Shown here in pieces: positions 23,801 through 34,200 of a stretch of DNA of 64,000 bases; positions within the stretch are counted from its first letter, which is position 1; the number at the start of each line of letters is the position of its first letter. Under the pieces are notes generated by a model, which saw only the letters and a program-made list of their open reading frames with translations, was not told the origin of the DNA and did no database searches. The position numbers and the translations under genes were made by a program. The stretch is from Stercorarius parasiticus (lineage: Eukaryota > Chordata > Aves > Charadriiformes > Stercorariidae), in assembly GCA_013396915.1 (NCBI GenBank), contig VWZL01000430.1, positions 1,129,309-1,193,308 of the forward strand, given 5' to 3'.

Positions 23801-25158
23801 TAGTGAAACTGCATTAAAGCTTCCCTTGTCACCCAAGAAAGTTGGTGTGTTGTTCGGTTGTTTTTTTAAAGTGCACTTCCTCCACTTCTAGATTAAAAAA
23901 GAAATAATACCAACATGCAGTGTCCTTTTGGTGCTGCTAATGCACTAGACATCCAAATAATACAAAGACTATGTCTACAGGTTCATTTCTTCTTCAAACC
24001 GTGTCGGATACACGCAGGCGGGTATTCCCTGTTACAAAAATCCCCCCGTTTACCTGGGGGTACTGTGGGGCCCACAGCCGTCCTACACGGGCATTTTTTC
24101 AGGAAAGCACGTTAGCCCACCGTGGTGGATAGAGCACTTTTTGGGGCCGTTATTTCTTCCTCTGTTCTTACACATCTCCATTAGAGCGATGAATTATTTT
24201 ACTCAGCAAAAGATTTTTTCCATCCTGTCTTGAGCATTGGCTATCAGGGCAGAGCTAATTCTACCTGCAAGGTTTTTTGGTGGAAGGCGCCTCATCCCCA
24301 GCCTCTCAGATTTATGCTGCCCTTTGGTGCTTCTGCTGTTTACAAAGACCACAAGCAGAGATTCAATTTCCAACATAGCTGGCTTTCAAGGACCCATACC
24401 AAGACCGTGATTTTGCAGTTGGAACCAAGGACCAAAACAGGGCGATGGAGTGAGATTCCCTTTGCAGACTGACCTGCAGGAGACCTGCAACCTCTCCTTT
24501 GCATCAGCTGGAGCTTTTTGCCTTGTCCTGCTATGGCTTTCAGACAGAGAAAATTTTAAATAATCCAGCTTTTTGGTGACAAATGCAAGGACTTCTGTCA
24601 TCTTCAGTCTATATGGAAGGAACCACCCAATTCAAATGAACCCAGTGCTTGAAGAGGCCTTTTTTCCTATCTACCTTCCTGAGAAATGCAGCTCAGCGAT
24701 ATGTCAGGGGGACTGCTGGGGATTCCTGGTATTTTTGCAAACAGAAGGTGCATGAATTCTGCAAAGGGCAAATCCTTCAAAGTTACTTCCTCTCCACCCA
24801 GCTCCATTTCATGCCCCACCTGCTGGACCTGGAGCCAGCTGTTCCTCGAGCTGGGATTTCTGCAGACTTTGTGACTTTTTCATAGTAGAGAATTTGGGAT
24901 AAAGAGCACACAAAGGACTGCTCTCAGAAGATTGCTGACAGAAGAGTTCACGGCTTCTCACCTTCTCCCCATCTGCTACAAAAAGAAGGGGGAAAGGGAC
25001 AGAGGTCGAAATAACAATTATTCACCTCCAGCCTCTCAATCCGGCTGGAAAAGAGGAGCGGAGTGGCCGCAGTCTGGCAGCTCCCAAGGGCTGAGGGTGT
25101 AAATGTTGTCAAGGGCTGTGGCAGCACCATCTGAGCTGGTGGCACCATCCCAGACGTA
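20832..25158. other. Non-coding stretch, no gene seen
   Basis: More than 4 kb without a recognised gene or mobile element, apart from the CAA microsatellite listed separately. Open frames reach about 100 codons on both strands around 22810-23260, where local GC content is higher. They overlap in opposite directions and show no domain. Confidence 0.55.
23547..23576. repeat. CAA microsatellite, ten units
   Basis: Ten uninterrupted CAA triplets. The lack of interruptions suggests it could vary in length between individuals. Confidence 0.97.
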
Positions 25159-25818
25159 CCCTCTGTCCTGGGTTGAGTGACACAGGACTAATTTCTCTTC
25201 TAATGCTGGGGAAAACTGCACTTTTAGAAGACTCTAGTGTCTGAATTTGTGAAAATATTTACTTTATAGCCAGCTAGGCTATGTGGGATTCAAGATCTCA
25301 GTGTTTTCAAGCCTTGCCAGGTAGGTACAGGGATGAGGAGAAGCAAGGCCTGGGCATTTGACCCAAGCTGCCAACAGGATTATTTCATACTGTGAACATC
25401 ACATTCGATATAAATTAGAAAGTTTGCTGCGTAGTTTCTCTCTCCCTTAATGGCAGTGGTCCAGAGAAACTCCTTGCCCTGGTGCCGGACCCCTGAGCCC
25501 TTCCCTTCCTCCTGAAGCTGCAGTGCTCGCAGTGTCCAACATTTGCTGTCCACTGTTGTGAGTGCCCAGCTTCCTGCTGATATAATTGGCTAAGTATAAT
25601 TCTTGTATATTTTATATTAGTATCAGGATTAATACTGGTTCTTTAGTATTATTGTTAATTATTTAGTCTTATCCTATTAAATCTATTTATATTTCAACCC
25701 TTGTGTTTCCTTGCTTTCCCCGATTCCCCTTTCTGGGTCGGGAGAGGTCACAGGGTGATAGAATAATTGTCTAAGTGACAATAAATTGTTATGGGTTTTC
25801 TCAAACCATAACACCCTC
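25159..25818 (+). mobile_element. Solo LTR of an avian ERVL-type endogenous retrovirus, with 5-bp target-site duplication
   Basis: The element itself runs 25164-25813 (650 bp), from TGTCCTGGGTTGAG to CTCAAACCATAACA. These termini are imperfect inverted repeats (11 of 14 positions) with the retroviral TG...CA ends. It is flanked on both sides by CCCTC (25159-25163 and 25814-25818), the 5-bp duplication expected of ERVL integration. Inside are TATAAA at 25409-25414, ATTAAA at 25676-25681 inside a segment ending in TTTCAACCC that is typical of avian ERVL LTRs, and AATAAA at 25780-25785. No viral coding sequence is next to it, so the provirus was reduced to one LTR by recombination between its two LTRs. 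It could still carry promoter or polyadenylation activity. Confidence 0.9.
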
Positions 25819-28800
25819 CTATGGCTGCTCTGCAGTCTGGTCCCAAGGCAAGGCAGGATGATGCTCTGCAGCACCGGCAAAGAGCACCTGCTGATGGCTG
25901 GGGTCACCTCCTGCACATTGGAAACTCAGGATGGAAAATGCAAGACTGAAGATGGGACAACACTGCAGACATCTGCAGGGTTGACTGTTACGTATTTTTT
26001 GTCTTAAGAAAAGTAGGGAAATATGGAAAAGTACTGCATTTTCATTTGGCAAGGAGTTGTTGTTATTGTCAATCAAGACACATACAAGTTCTCCAATCAG
26101 CTTGCACAGAAAACCCCAAACAGGTCATTTAAGCTCTTATGAAGAGGTTTGTTACAGCAAAAATACTACAGGATGAAGCAGACATGCAAGAGCTATGACT
26201 TTTATATTCAGAAAATTCCATTGAAGGAGATAAGAAAACTCATTGTGGAGACACCTTAATAACAATCCCCACCATATGCAAGTCCAGTAGTTTCAACATA
26301 ATCAAAACATCGGGGTTGCAGCATAACTAAGCATTTTAAAGAAAAAAGTGTCTTTCAAATTGCTTATAAGATCCACAAAATCCAGTTCTATGTAGTCATT
26401 TCGCTTGTCAGGGTAGGCTTTAGCTTAGACTATTTCATTAACACATTTGAATTATACAACCTGTAATCGATATACCAGACATCCCACTACAACGGCAAAT
26501 AACTTCCACTATATTCATGGCTGCTACACCTCTAAATCCACTGTGGCTGTGCATATCTGTTACATACTACTACCTGCTAGTTAATCTGAACTAACTATGG
26601 CAACTCTAATGTCAGGGAAGATAAAAGCCTTGCTGCTGGATGGGGTGCGATCTTGGTGATCTTCTCTTCCTCTGCCCCTTGCTCCTTCCCCAGTTCCAGA
26701 CCACACTAAAATGGCAAAGGATTCAGCCTGAGTGACAATTCATTAACACTTTTTCCTCCAAATATACCACAAGTTTCACGAAGCAAAGCTGCTATGTAGG
26801 GAAAGAAATCCCTCTAAAAGGAAGGACCAGATGAACCAAAGTAATCAGCTCATCAGCAGACTCTCCAGTGGTGCCTTTGGCTTTACTTTTCAAGGTATGC
26901 AACTTTTCAGGAGATACTAAAAATAAACCTATAGCAGAAAAAAATAAATCACTAACACCTAAGTCAGCACTTAGAAGATGAAAAGAGCACTGACTCAACT
27001 CCCCAAGTACCCAGAGACCTGAGGAAATTCAGACTACGCAGAGATCCCAGAGCTAAGGCGTGGAAACAGGAATTACACAGCAGGCAGCGGTATCCTCATA
27101 AAATCAGGCTGCATCATGCAAATCGAGACACCTCAGGTAACACTTGCGTCTCTCTCCCTTCCCAGTTCTTTATGCAAAATCCAAAAGATTAGCTTGAGCT
27201 TGTTGTGACAATCCACTTTTCCAAAAAAAGTCAATACATAAACTCAAGGTATTTACTGCATTTGTTCTTTAAATGATGTACTTTGATCTCCACCCTGATA
27301 ACAAGCAAGTAATTGAGGCTAGCCTAAAGCACAGTGGCAGCATGTAATTCTGCAGCATGGCACAGAAAGCCAGCAGCTCGGTTTATTTGGCATTCCTACA
27401 TCCCTAGCTATCGAACAAGGAACACAACATGCCTGTTACAGGTTGGGGGAGTCCGGAAGGGAGAGACTCCAGCATCCACACTCTTGGCTCCAACACGCAG
27501 CTCTCCCAAGCTCTGCAAGTGCCGCATCTTTTCTCATTTTTCTAAAAAAATCAATTCTCACTCAATAGAATTATTTTTAAAAGTGCAACTTGTTAAAATG
27601 CAAAGAAGCTGAGCTCAGCTTTTGACTTCAACAGCTCCTGCAGCACTAGCAACAAGGATCATGGGGGGCAGACCCCTGCAAAGACCCCAGGATCATCTGG
27701 GACATGGGTGTCACCATGGCTCACTGTAGAGGAACATGGCTTTGGCCTGTCCAGCAGACAGATGCTCCTGGATGCCAGGAGCAGCCTTCATAGAACAGGA
27801 GGTAGAAGGGAACTCGGTGTTATTCCTAAGAGAAAAAAAGCTAAAAGGCACTAAATCACAAGTCTGAGCCATTGAGTCTGTAAATTTACCTCTTCCACTG
27901 ACTCAGAACTTCACGTGGCTGGGCCAGGGAAGGCTTCCATTGCTCGTGAGCTTTGCAAAATTTTGGGGAGAAGCAAGGAACTGAACACAGCTCCCCAAAG
28001 CAGCAGTCCCAGCTCCCACACACCTGGTCAGGAAGAATGTCTCAAATTAGGGGCATCTAGAGCTCACAATAAAAAAGAGCCATTGTTTAGCAGTCCAGTA
28101 TTTCATTAATTATGACCAGAACCATCAGGCACAGCTTGTTTCCTGCAGCCAGGGATAAGGAAGCAAAACCCATGCAGCTCTCTGCTGAAGTCCAGAAACA
28201 AATGTGTTTGCTCCCTCTGAACTCCTCCCAGCCGAAAGATCGTGGTTACGCAGAGCTGCCTGTTTAGGAGGAAGGTGTGACAGATAAAAAAAAGCCTGTC
28301 TGAGACCAAGCTTTGCTGAGACAAACCCCAAAATCATCAGATCCTGATTTAGTACTTCTCTACAGAAAAGCAGCCTCCTTTTCCAAATAATATGGTAGCA
28401 CTTGTGGGGACTGTGCACCCGAAGACACTCGCGCTGTAGTCACTGGTCTGCATTCTGACTAGCTGCCAAGTCATCCATAATTGTTTCTGTTTAATGCACG
28501 TTTGATCATTTATGTGGTGAATTTGGTAAGTCCCAAATTCAACTCCATCATTATAAATTCACTACTGTGCTTTACGCTGGACTATGAACTCTAAGACTGC
28601 CTCTCACTATGATGACATAGATATGCCCTTGATCTCCTCTTGGTAAGGAAATTGTTCTGTTCTCATCACTGTAATAGCTGGTTGTCGCATTTATCCTAAT
28701 TTGAATTAATCTTCCTGACCATGGGGAACCAGAACTTTGTATAAAAGCAGCCCGGATCCTCCAGTGCTTCCTCTCCCATCGCAATCCTCGCTTCCACCCA

Positions 28801-28884
28801 TGAAGCTACCTAACATGCTGTCCACTTTTCTCCTCAGGGTATTCCTCGTACTTGCTCCAATATCAATGCAACAGAGAAGCTCAG
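25819..28884. other. Non-coding stretch, no gene seen
   Basis: Single-copy DNA. An octamer ATGCAAAT lies at 27116-27123. A TATAAAAG at 28740-28747 stands before a GC-rich step but has no supporting exon. No mobile element recognised. Confidence 0.55.
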
Positions 28885-29065
28885 CCCATGACTGATCTTC
28901 AGGGGACTCCTTTCACAGCCATCCCTACCTTGCTAATTCTCATGAGCTAGTCTCCATTTTCTTTGGTGTGTAATTCTCCATGTGACACTGTGTCAAAACA
29001 CTTCCAGAAATCTGGAGAGCTGAGACCCAAGGTGTTTTCCTTGTCTGCAAAATCAGCTCTCACTG
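28885..29065 (-). mobile_element. Ancient LINE reverse-transcriptase remnant (CR1/L2 clade)
   Basis: On the minus strand one frame reads DKENTLGLSS followed directly by PDFWKCFDTVSHGEL. This corresponds position by position to the conserved reverse-transcriptase block with LDF-KAFDTVSH found in CR1 and L2 LINEs. Further on, around 28889-28912, KGVP, a stop, RSVMG matches the next block GVPQGSVLGP. The normal spacing between the two blocks is shortened by a deletion. Divergence is much higher than in the other CR1 copies of this window, and no 3' tail is present, so this is an old insertion. Family-level placement (CR1 or L2) is not possible by eye. Confidence 0.72.
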
Positions 29066-32000
29066 AGAATTGGGATCACCCGGTTTTATCTTGCATTTAA
29101 TTATGTAATAAAATAATCATCTGATAGACATCACTTAGTCTTTCACCTTAGTAGTAACCTGTGATGCAGTTTGGTTGACTCTGATGAAGGTCTTAAGGAA
29201 GCCAGTGGATAGATACACAATAAAAGTGAAAACCTGAAACATGTTCCAATGGTTACTTTGTCTTTACAGCTTGATGGCCAAATGCAAACTTTGGGGGAAA
29301 AGACAGACAATGAAGAAGATTCTAAGAAATACATCTGGGGAAGAGGCAGGTGATAGTGGGATTCCTCACATCCCATAATAAAACTGCACAAGAAACACAG
29401 GAAGGATAGCATCCCGTATGTTTCCAATACAACTCACAGTCTGAAATACAGGAAATCTCACGTTACACGGATGTCTAGCAACCCTACCTCGTGCAACACT
29501 GTGGGAGCTGGACTGCAGCCTGAATTCCTCCTCTGCTTCCAGCTGATATTGCACACATTGAGAGCACAGTGGTCAGATCTCAGAGGGCACCAACGCTCAA
29601 GCCTCAGCTTGAAAATGGTGGATAACATCTACTATGGTCCAGCATCCCTTCGGTTGCATCTAATACTAGATTAAGGCTCCAGGGAGGAGGCGGTTCCCAG
29701 ACTCACATAACATGTGGGGGAAGCTCTTCACAAGTCCAGCAACTCAGGAGAGGAAAAACGTGGCAACAAACTCCAGGCTGGGCCATGCCAAGCACCTCCT
29801 TAGAGCCTCGAGCAGGTAGTTCACAATAACAGGAATCAGCATGTTGAGAAAGGACAGGGAGTGTCATGCTGCCCAAACTGGGGATCTCTTCCAGCTGGCT
29901 GCATAAATCACCCTGGTCGAGCCCCTGGTGCTGTGTGCTAATGCTCCTAGCCATTTCATCAACCTCCTTCAACCATTGAACAAAATAACATTAGCAGAGT
30001 GCAATGACATCATATCCAGGTGATGCATCTGCCCACGATTACTTCTGGTGAGGTTACTGGAGTCCCACTGGAGAGGTTTGTTCTGCTGGGATAACAGAGC
30101 TGTCTGGGCAAGCTGACGGTAGCTTAATCTGCAGATCCCTCTCTGTGTTTTCTTAGGATTCCTGCTATTAACAAGAGCAGTACCTAGATGTTTTCATCAG
30201 GCGAGGAAAGCACACGATTAAAAGAAGAAAAAGTCTCTGATCTTCTCTGAGCAGAATGCTTGGCATCGCTCGCTCTTGCAAATAATTCAGCACAGCCCTG
30301 AGTCACAGGTAGCCCATAGAGCTGCTTGTGACCACTTCAGCCAGCTGGTCTGCTAGGACACTGCATAGATTTTGGAGATTAAGAGACATTAATATGATTT
30401 GGAAACAAATAGAGCTGTTACAGATGTGGACAGCTTCATGAGGATGGGGGGGCAGTGATACTCGCAGTGCAAAATATTACACTTGAAGCATCAGCAGTGG
30501 CTCGAGCTGCCGCCCCACATGGCGCACCAAGCACCGGGACTACGCGTCCTCCTTGCACGCTCCTGAAATGCAGGTGTGGAAGGGAGGGTGAAGGGGGGCT
30601 TTCCTGGTGTCCGCAAGTCTCTACCAAGAAACCAAAAGGATCAGGATTAGTCACTGTTGGGATAAAGAGCAAGCAGGAGTTGAAGTGAAAGCCACCCGCA
30701 AGGTGCTCCACTTTAACCCCTGCAGGACCAGGTTCATAGCCCCCAGCTGAGAAAATGTAAAGCAAATGAACAGAGGATATTTAAAATAGAGCCACTTCCC
30801 TTTTCTGAGCTCTTTCAGGAAACAAGATACAAACTGAACTTCAAGAACATGAATTTCCTCAAAGGGAAGCAGGAGGGACCTCGGGAGCCCCCCATGCAGC
30901 AATATCCCCAGAGGGCAGCCTTTGAGGGCAGCCTCGAGGCCAAATCTTTGCATTGGGGATGCCCTTTACTCCAACCAAGCCAACTTCTTAGTGGCCAGCA
31001 GGCATTAAAAGGAAAAGCCGGCACTGCTAAAGGTCCTGTGTCACAACTGCAGCCATAAGGAGGAGCCCGGGTGGGCTTGCCCTCTGCCTGGCAGCCCCAG
31101 AGGGGCAGGGAGCTGGGCAATAAGGGGATCCAGACAGACGCAGTCTCAGCAGATGCTGCTGACGGAAAGAAGCCGGTCCCACATGTGGAGGGATAAATGC
31201 TCATTGCCAAAATGAAAGACACGTGCAATGACTCAGGGAGAAGCCCCCCACTTCTCAGCAGATCACACAGCACATTAAAAAGGGCGATCGCAAACAGATC
31301 TGGCTTCTGGATACCCCAGTGCAAGCTGAGGGTCAGCCTATGGCAACCAGTTGAATTTCTTAGGGGTTGCCCCAACATCAGACAGCTGGATTTGTGCTGT
31401 GCCCCCCACCACCCCATTAGGGTGTGAAAGGAGAGACAGAGGCGGCACACACCACCCACCCAACAGGACCTACCTACAGGCACCGTGGGGATGCGATGCT
31501 GCCAACCGAGAGCGAGGGACAAAAGGGGGGAAACAGCAGCAAGTTGCAGCGATCCAACAGCAGTTCTGGGGAAAAGACACCTGAGCCCAGCAAGCCTTGA
31601 GGGGAATTCTTGTTAGCATGGGGAGGCATGCCCTGGTACCCCTCTCCTGCGTTCAGGAGCCAAGAAAAACATGGGCTGTGAAAACAGACGCTGTGACAGT
31701 CACACCTGCGAGCTCTCCTTTGCACACCCAGCTCTCCCCAGGGAGCCCTGCCAGCCGCCTGGCCCATCCCACCGCGGAATCCCGGGCTCAGCTCTCCTCC
31801 CTGCTGTCTGCAAAGAGCTTGGCCCCATAGAAGATCATCCTTCAGGAGTTTGCAGCCTCTTGAAAACCTCAAGCCTCTCTAAGCAGTAATTTCCATCAAT
31901 TATGGTTGTGCTACTCATTCCCTTCTCTACCAAGACATCCTGAACACCTCCTTTCAGTGCTCTCCCTGAGCTGTGCTGCCTGCAGAGTCCCCTCTGAGCT

Positions 32001-32812
32001 CTGTGTCCCACAGACACCCAGGGCCATGGGGCTCCTCGTCCTCTCTCCCCCTGGCAATACCGTTCCTCTTGTTTCCAACCCTGCCATTTGACATCACCTT
32101 GAAGAAACTTCTCTGTTCCTGGCAGATCCACCCTGATCCTCACACAGATCTATCTTGCCCTGTACCAACCATTTCATCACTTGATGACCAAAAGTTATTT
32201 TGACTAGAAACAAACCCAAATCCAGCCAATACCTCCAAACAACCACTGTGACCTCCAGGTAGGTTATCTCAGCTTTCTGTTTTTAAACAATGCTGGCAGC
32301 AAACCCTATCTGTGATTTCAAAGATAGCAAAGCTTCTTGAATGCCTCAGCCACATATTTTCCAGGCGATAAACCCTGAGCCTCTACGCATGTCTCCCCAC
32401 GCCCACATCCTGCAAACTGGAAAGCCCACCCCAAATGACGGTAAATCCACACCTAGCCACCACCACAAAAACAAAAAAGCAAGTGCTGAGTCAGCACCTG
32501 ATGCTCAGAGGCCGTTGTAGAGATGTGCAGAACTGCCCCCTCCAAACTCCGCATCCTCCCATGCTCCACTGTGCATGCCTTGGCTGCCTCCATGCAGCAG
32601 TTGCATAAAGGACTCTCTTCTCCTCATCTGTTTTTCTACAGTTGAAAGAAACCTTATTCATTTTTGCAGTCACCTGATGACCTGAGAGTGAAACTCCAGT
32701 ATCAGGCAGGTTTTCATGGTCTCAGTGTACCAAACACAGTCTGGCTCCAGGATGAGGATACCAAAAGCAAGACAATTTCTCACCCATTCAACCTATCCTT
32801 AACTCTCCTATT
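29066..32812. other. Non-coding stretch, no gene seen
   Basis: No repeat or exon recognised. The longest gap-free open frame of the window that is not antisense to a repeat lies here (30815-31522 minus, 235 codons), but its composition (rich in W, C, S, L and P) and lack of any motif argue against a protein. Confidence 0.5.
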
Positions 32813-33294
32813 ACAGAATCCCAGACTGGCAGGGGTGGGAAGGGACCTCTGGAGATCACCCAGTCCAACCCCCTGCCAGAGCAGGGTCACCCAGAGCAGG
32901 TGGCACAGGAACACGTCCAGGAGGGTTTGGAATGTCTCCAGAGATGAAGACTCCACCACCTCTCTGGGCAGCCTGTGCCAGGGCTCTGACACCCTCACAG
33001 GAAAGTTTTCCCTCATATTGAGATGGAATTTCCCGTGTTCCAGTTTGTGCCCGTTGCCCCTTGTCCTGTCGCTGGGCACCACTGAGAAGAGTCTGGCCCC
33101 ATCCTCCTGACACCCACCCTTTAGCTATTGCTGAGCATTGATGAGATCCCCTCTCAGCCTGCTCTTCTCCAGCTGAACAGCCCCAGGGCTCTCAGCCTTT
33201 CCTCAGCACAGAGATGCTCCAGGCCCCTCAGCATCTTTATAGCCTCCGCTGGACTCTCGCCAGTAATTCCCTGTCATTCCTGAACTGGGGGCCC
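32813..33294 (-). mobile_element. CR1 LINE, 3' end with ORF2 C-terminus
   Basis: The left end carries the tail remnant ACAGAATCCCAGACTGG, so the copy reads on the minus strand. Going 5', it covers the 3' UTR (GGGTTGGACTGGGTGATC on the minus strand) and the C-terminal coding region with [20 protein letters not shown] and [19 protein letters not shown]. It breaks off near 33294 in the segment encoding the CCAGTTC/AAGAGGGA region. It is the same subfamily as the plus copy at 9810-10425, making a distant inverted pair about 22 kb apart. Confidence 0.95.
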
Positions 33295-33955
33295 CTAGGG
33301 CTGTTAGGCTTAGTGGCAAAGGAAGAAAGAAAAAAGGAGCCGCTGGCAGCCCAGCAGAGGCAGGGAGCAACAGACCCCGGGCAAGGGAAAGCCAAGCTGC
33401 CGATCATGGCCAGCCGTGTGGCTCACAGGCAGAGAGCCAGGCAAGGGGTCTGTGAAGCGAAACAGGGTGGGGAAGGAGGAAGGAGAGAGAGAAAAACAAA
33501 AAACCCAACCCCCCAAACATCCCGGCGCTGAAACTTAATAAACAGCAGCAGTCTACATGCACCTTTCATCGAAACCCCTCGTTATTACTAGTGGGCAACT
33601 GTATTTTTATCCTGTGGCTTTCTGTTTTTGCAGACACATTCCAGCACGAAAGCAGAGACAATGTGCACTGCTGAGCAGCAGAGTTTATTTTAAGGGATGT
33701 AACATTTTCCTGAGAGGATGCTCTATTTGCATCTGCTGCAGGAAGCACTAAAATGGCAGGTGTGTTTCCATGTAACCCAGAGACACAAAACAAAATGCAC
33801 AATGCAAAGCAAATGCTTTTGTCTTGCAAATCTCTGCTCGGCGCACTGAAAAATAAGAAATAAAAAAAAATAAAATAAAAAAAAAAGAAAAAGAGGGAGG
33901 GAGAGGGGTTTTCCCCAGGGCCTGTTTTCTAGCTTATTAGTCCTGCAGATGCTCA
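33295..33955. other. Non-coding stretch with A-rich run
   Basis: Single-copy DNA with an octamer ATTTGCAT at 33725-33732 and an A-rich simple tract at 33849-33892. No gene recognised. Confidence 0.55.
33849..33892. repeat. A-rich simple tract
   Basis: Adenine runs broken by single T or G, passing into a GA-rich stretch. No attached mobile element. Confidence 0.85.
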
Positions 33956-34200
33956 AGACCTACTTTGCCAGGAAGGAGATTTGTGCCCACCGGCAGAAGG
34001 TAGCAGTCGTAGTCTCCAGGCGTAACCGCTGCTCCCCATTTGCATACATGTAAAACTTGTTAATTGCCGCCCGGCATGCTGTGCCTTGCAGGACCAGCGC
34101 GCTCCCTTCCAACGCGCCCTTCAGCAAGGAGCTTTCGGTGAGGCCTTGCTCAGGAGCGCACACGCGGGGTAATTTGGAGGACAGAGCGAGTAATTGTATT
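33956..34200. promoter_or_regulatory. CpG-dense patch with octamer and a 67-codon minus frame (candidate element or exon)
   Basis: I count about thirteen CpGs in 34019-34189. ATTTGCAT lies at 34038-34045. On the minus strand a frame from 34163 to 33960 is open for 67 codons and ends in a stop (…RWAQISFLAK). I do not recognise the product, and no clear splice sites frame it. A regulatory element is more likely than an exon, but both are open. This is the third place in the window where a CpG cluster and an octamer occur together. Confidence 0.28.

Noticed and set aside
28740..28747. TATAAAAG as a possible core promoter
   Set aside because: No initiator, CpG enrichment or downstream exon supports it; one TATA word in 64 kb is expected by chance.
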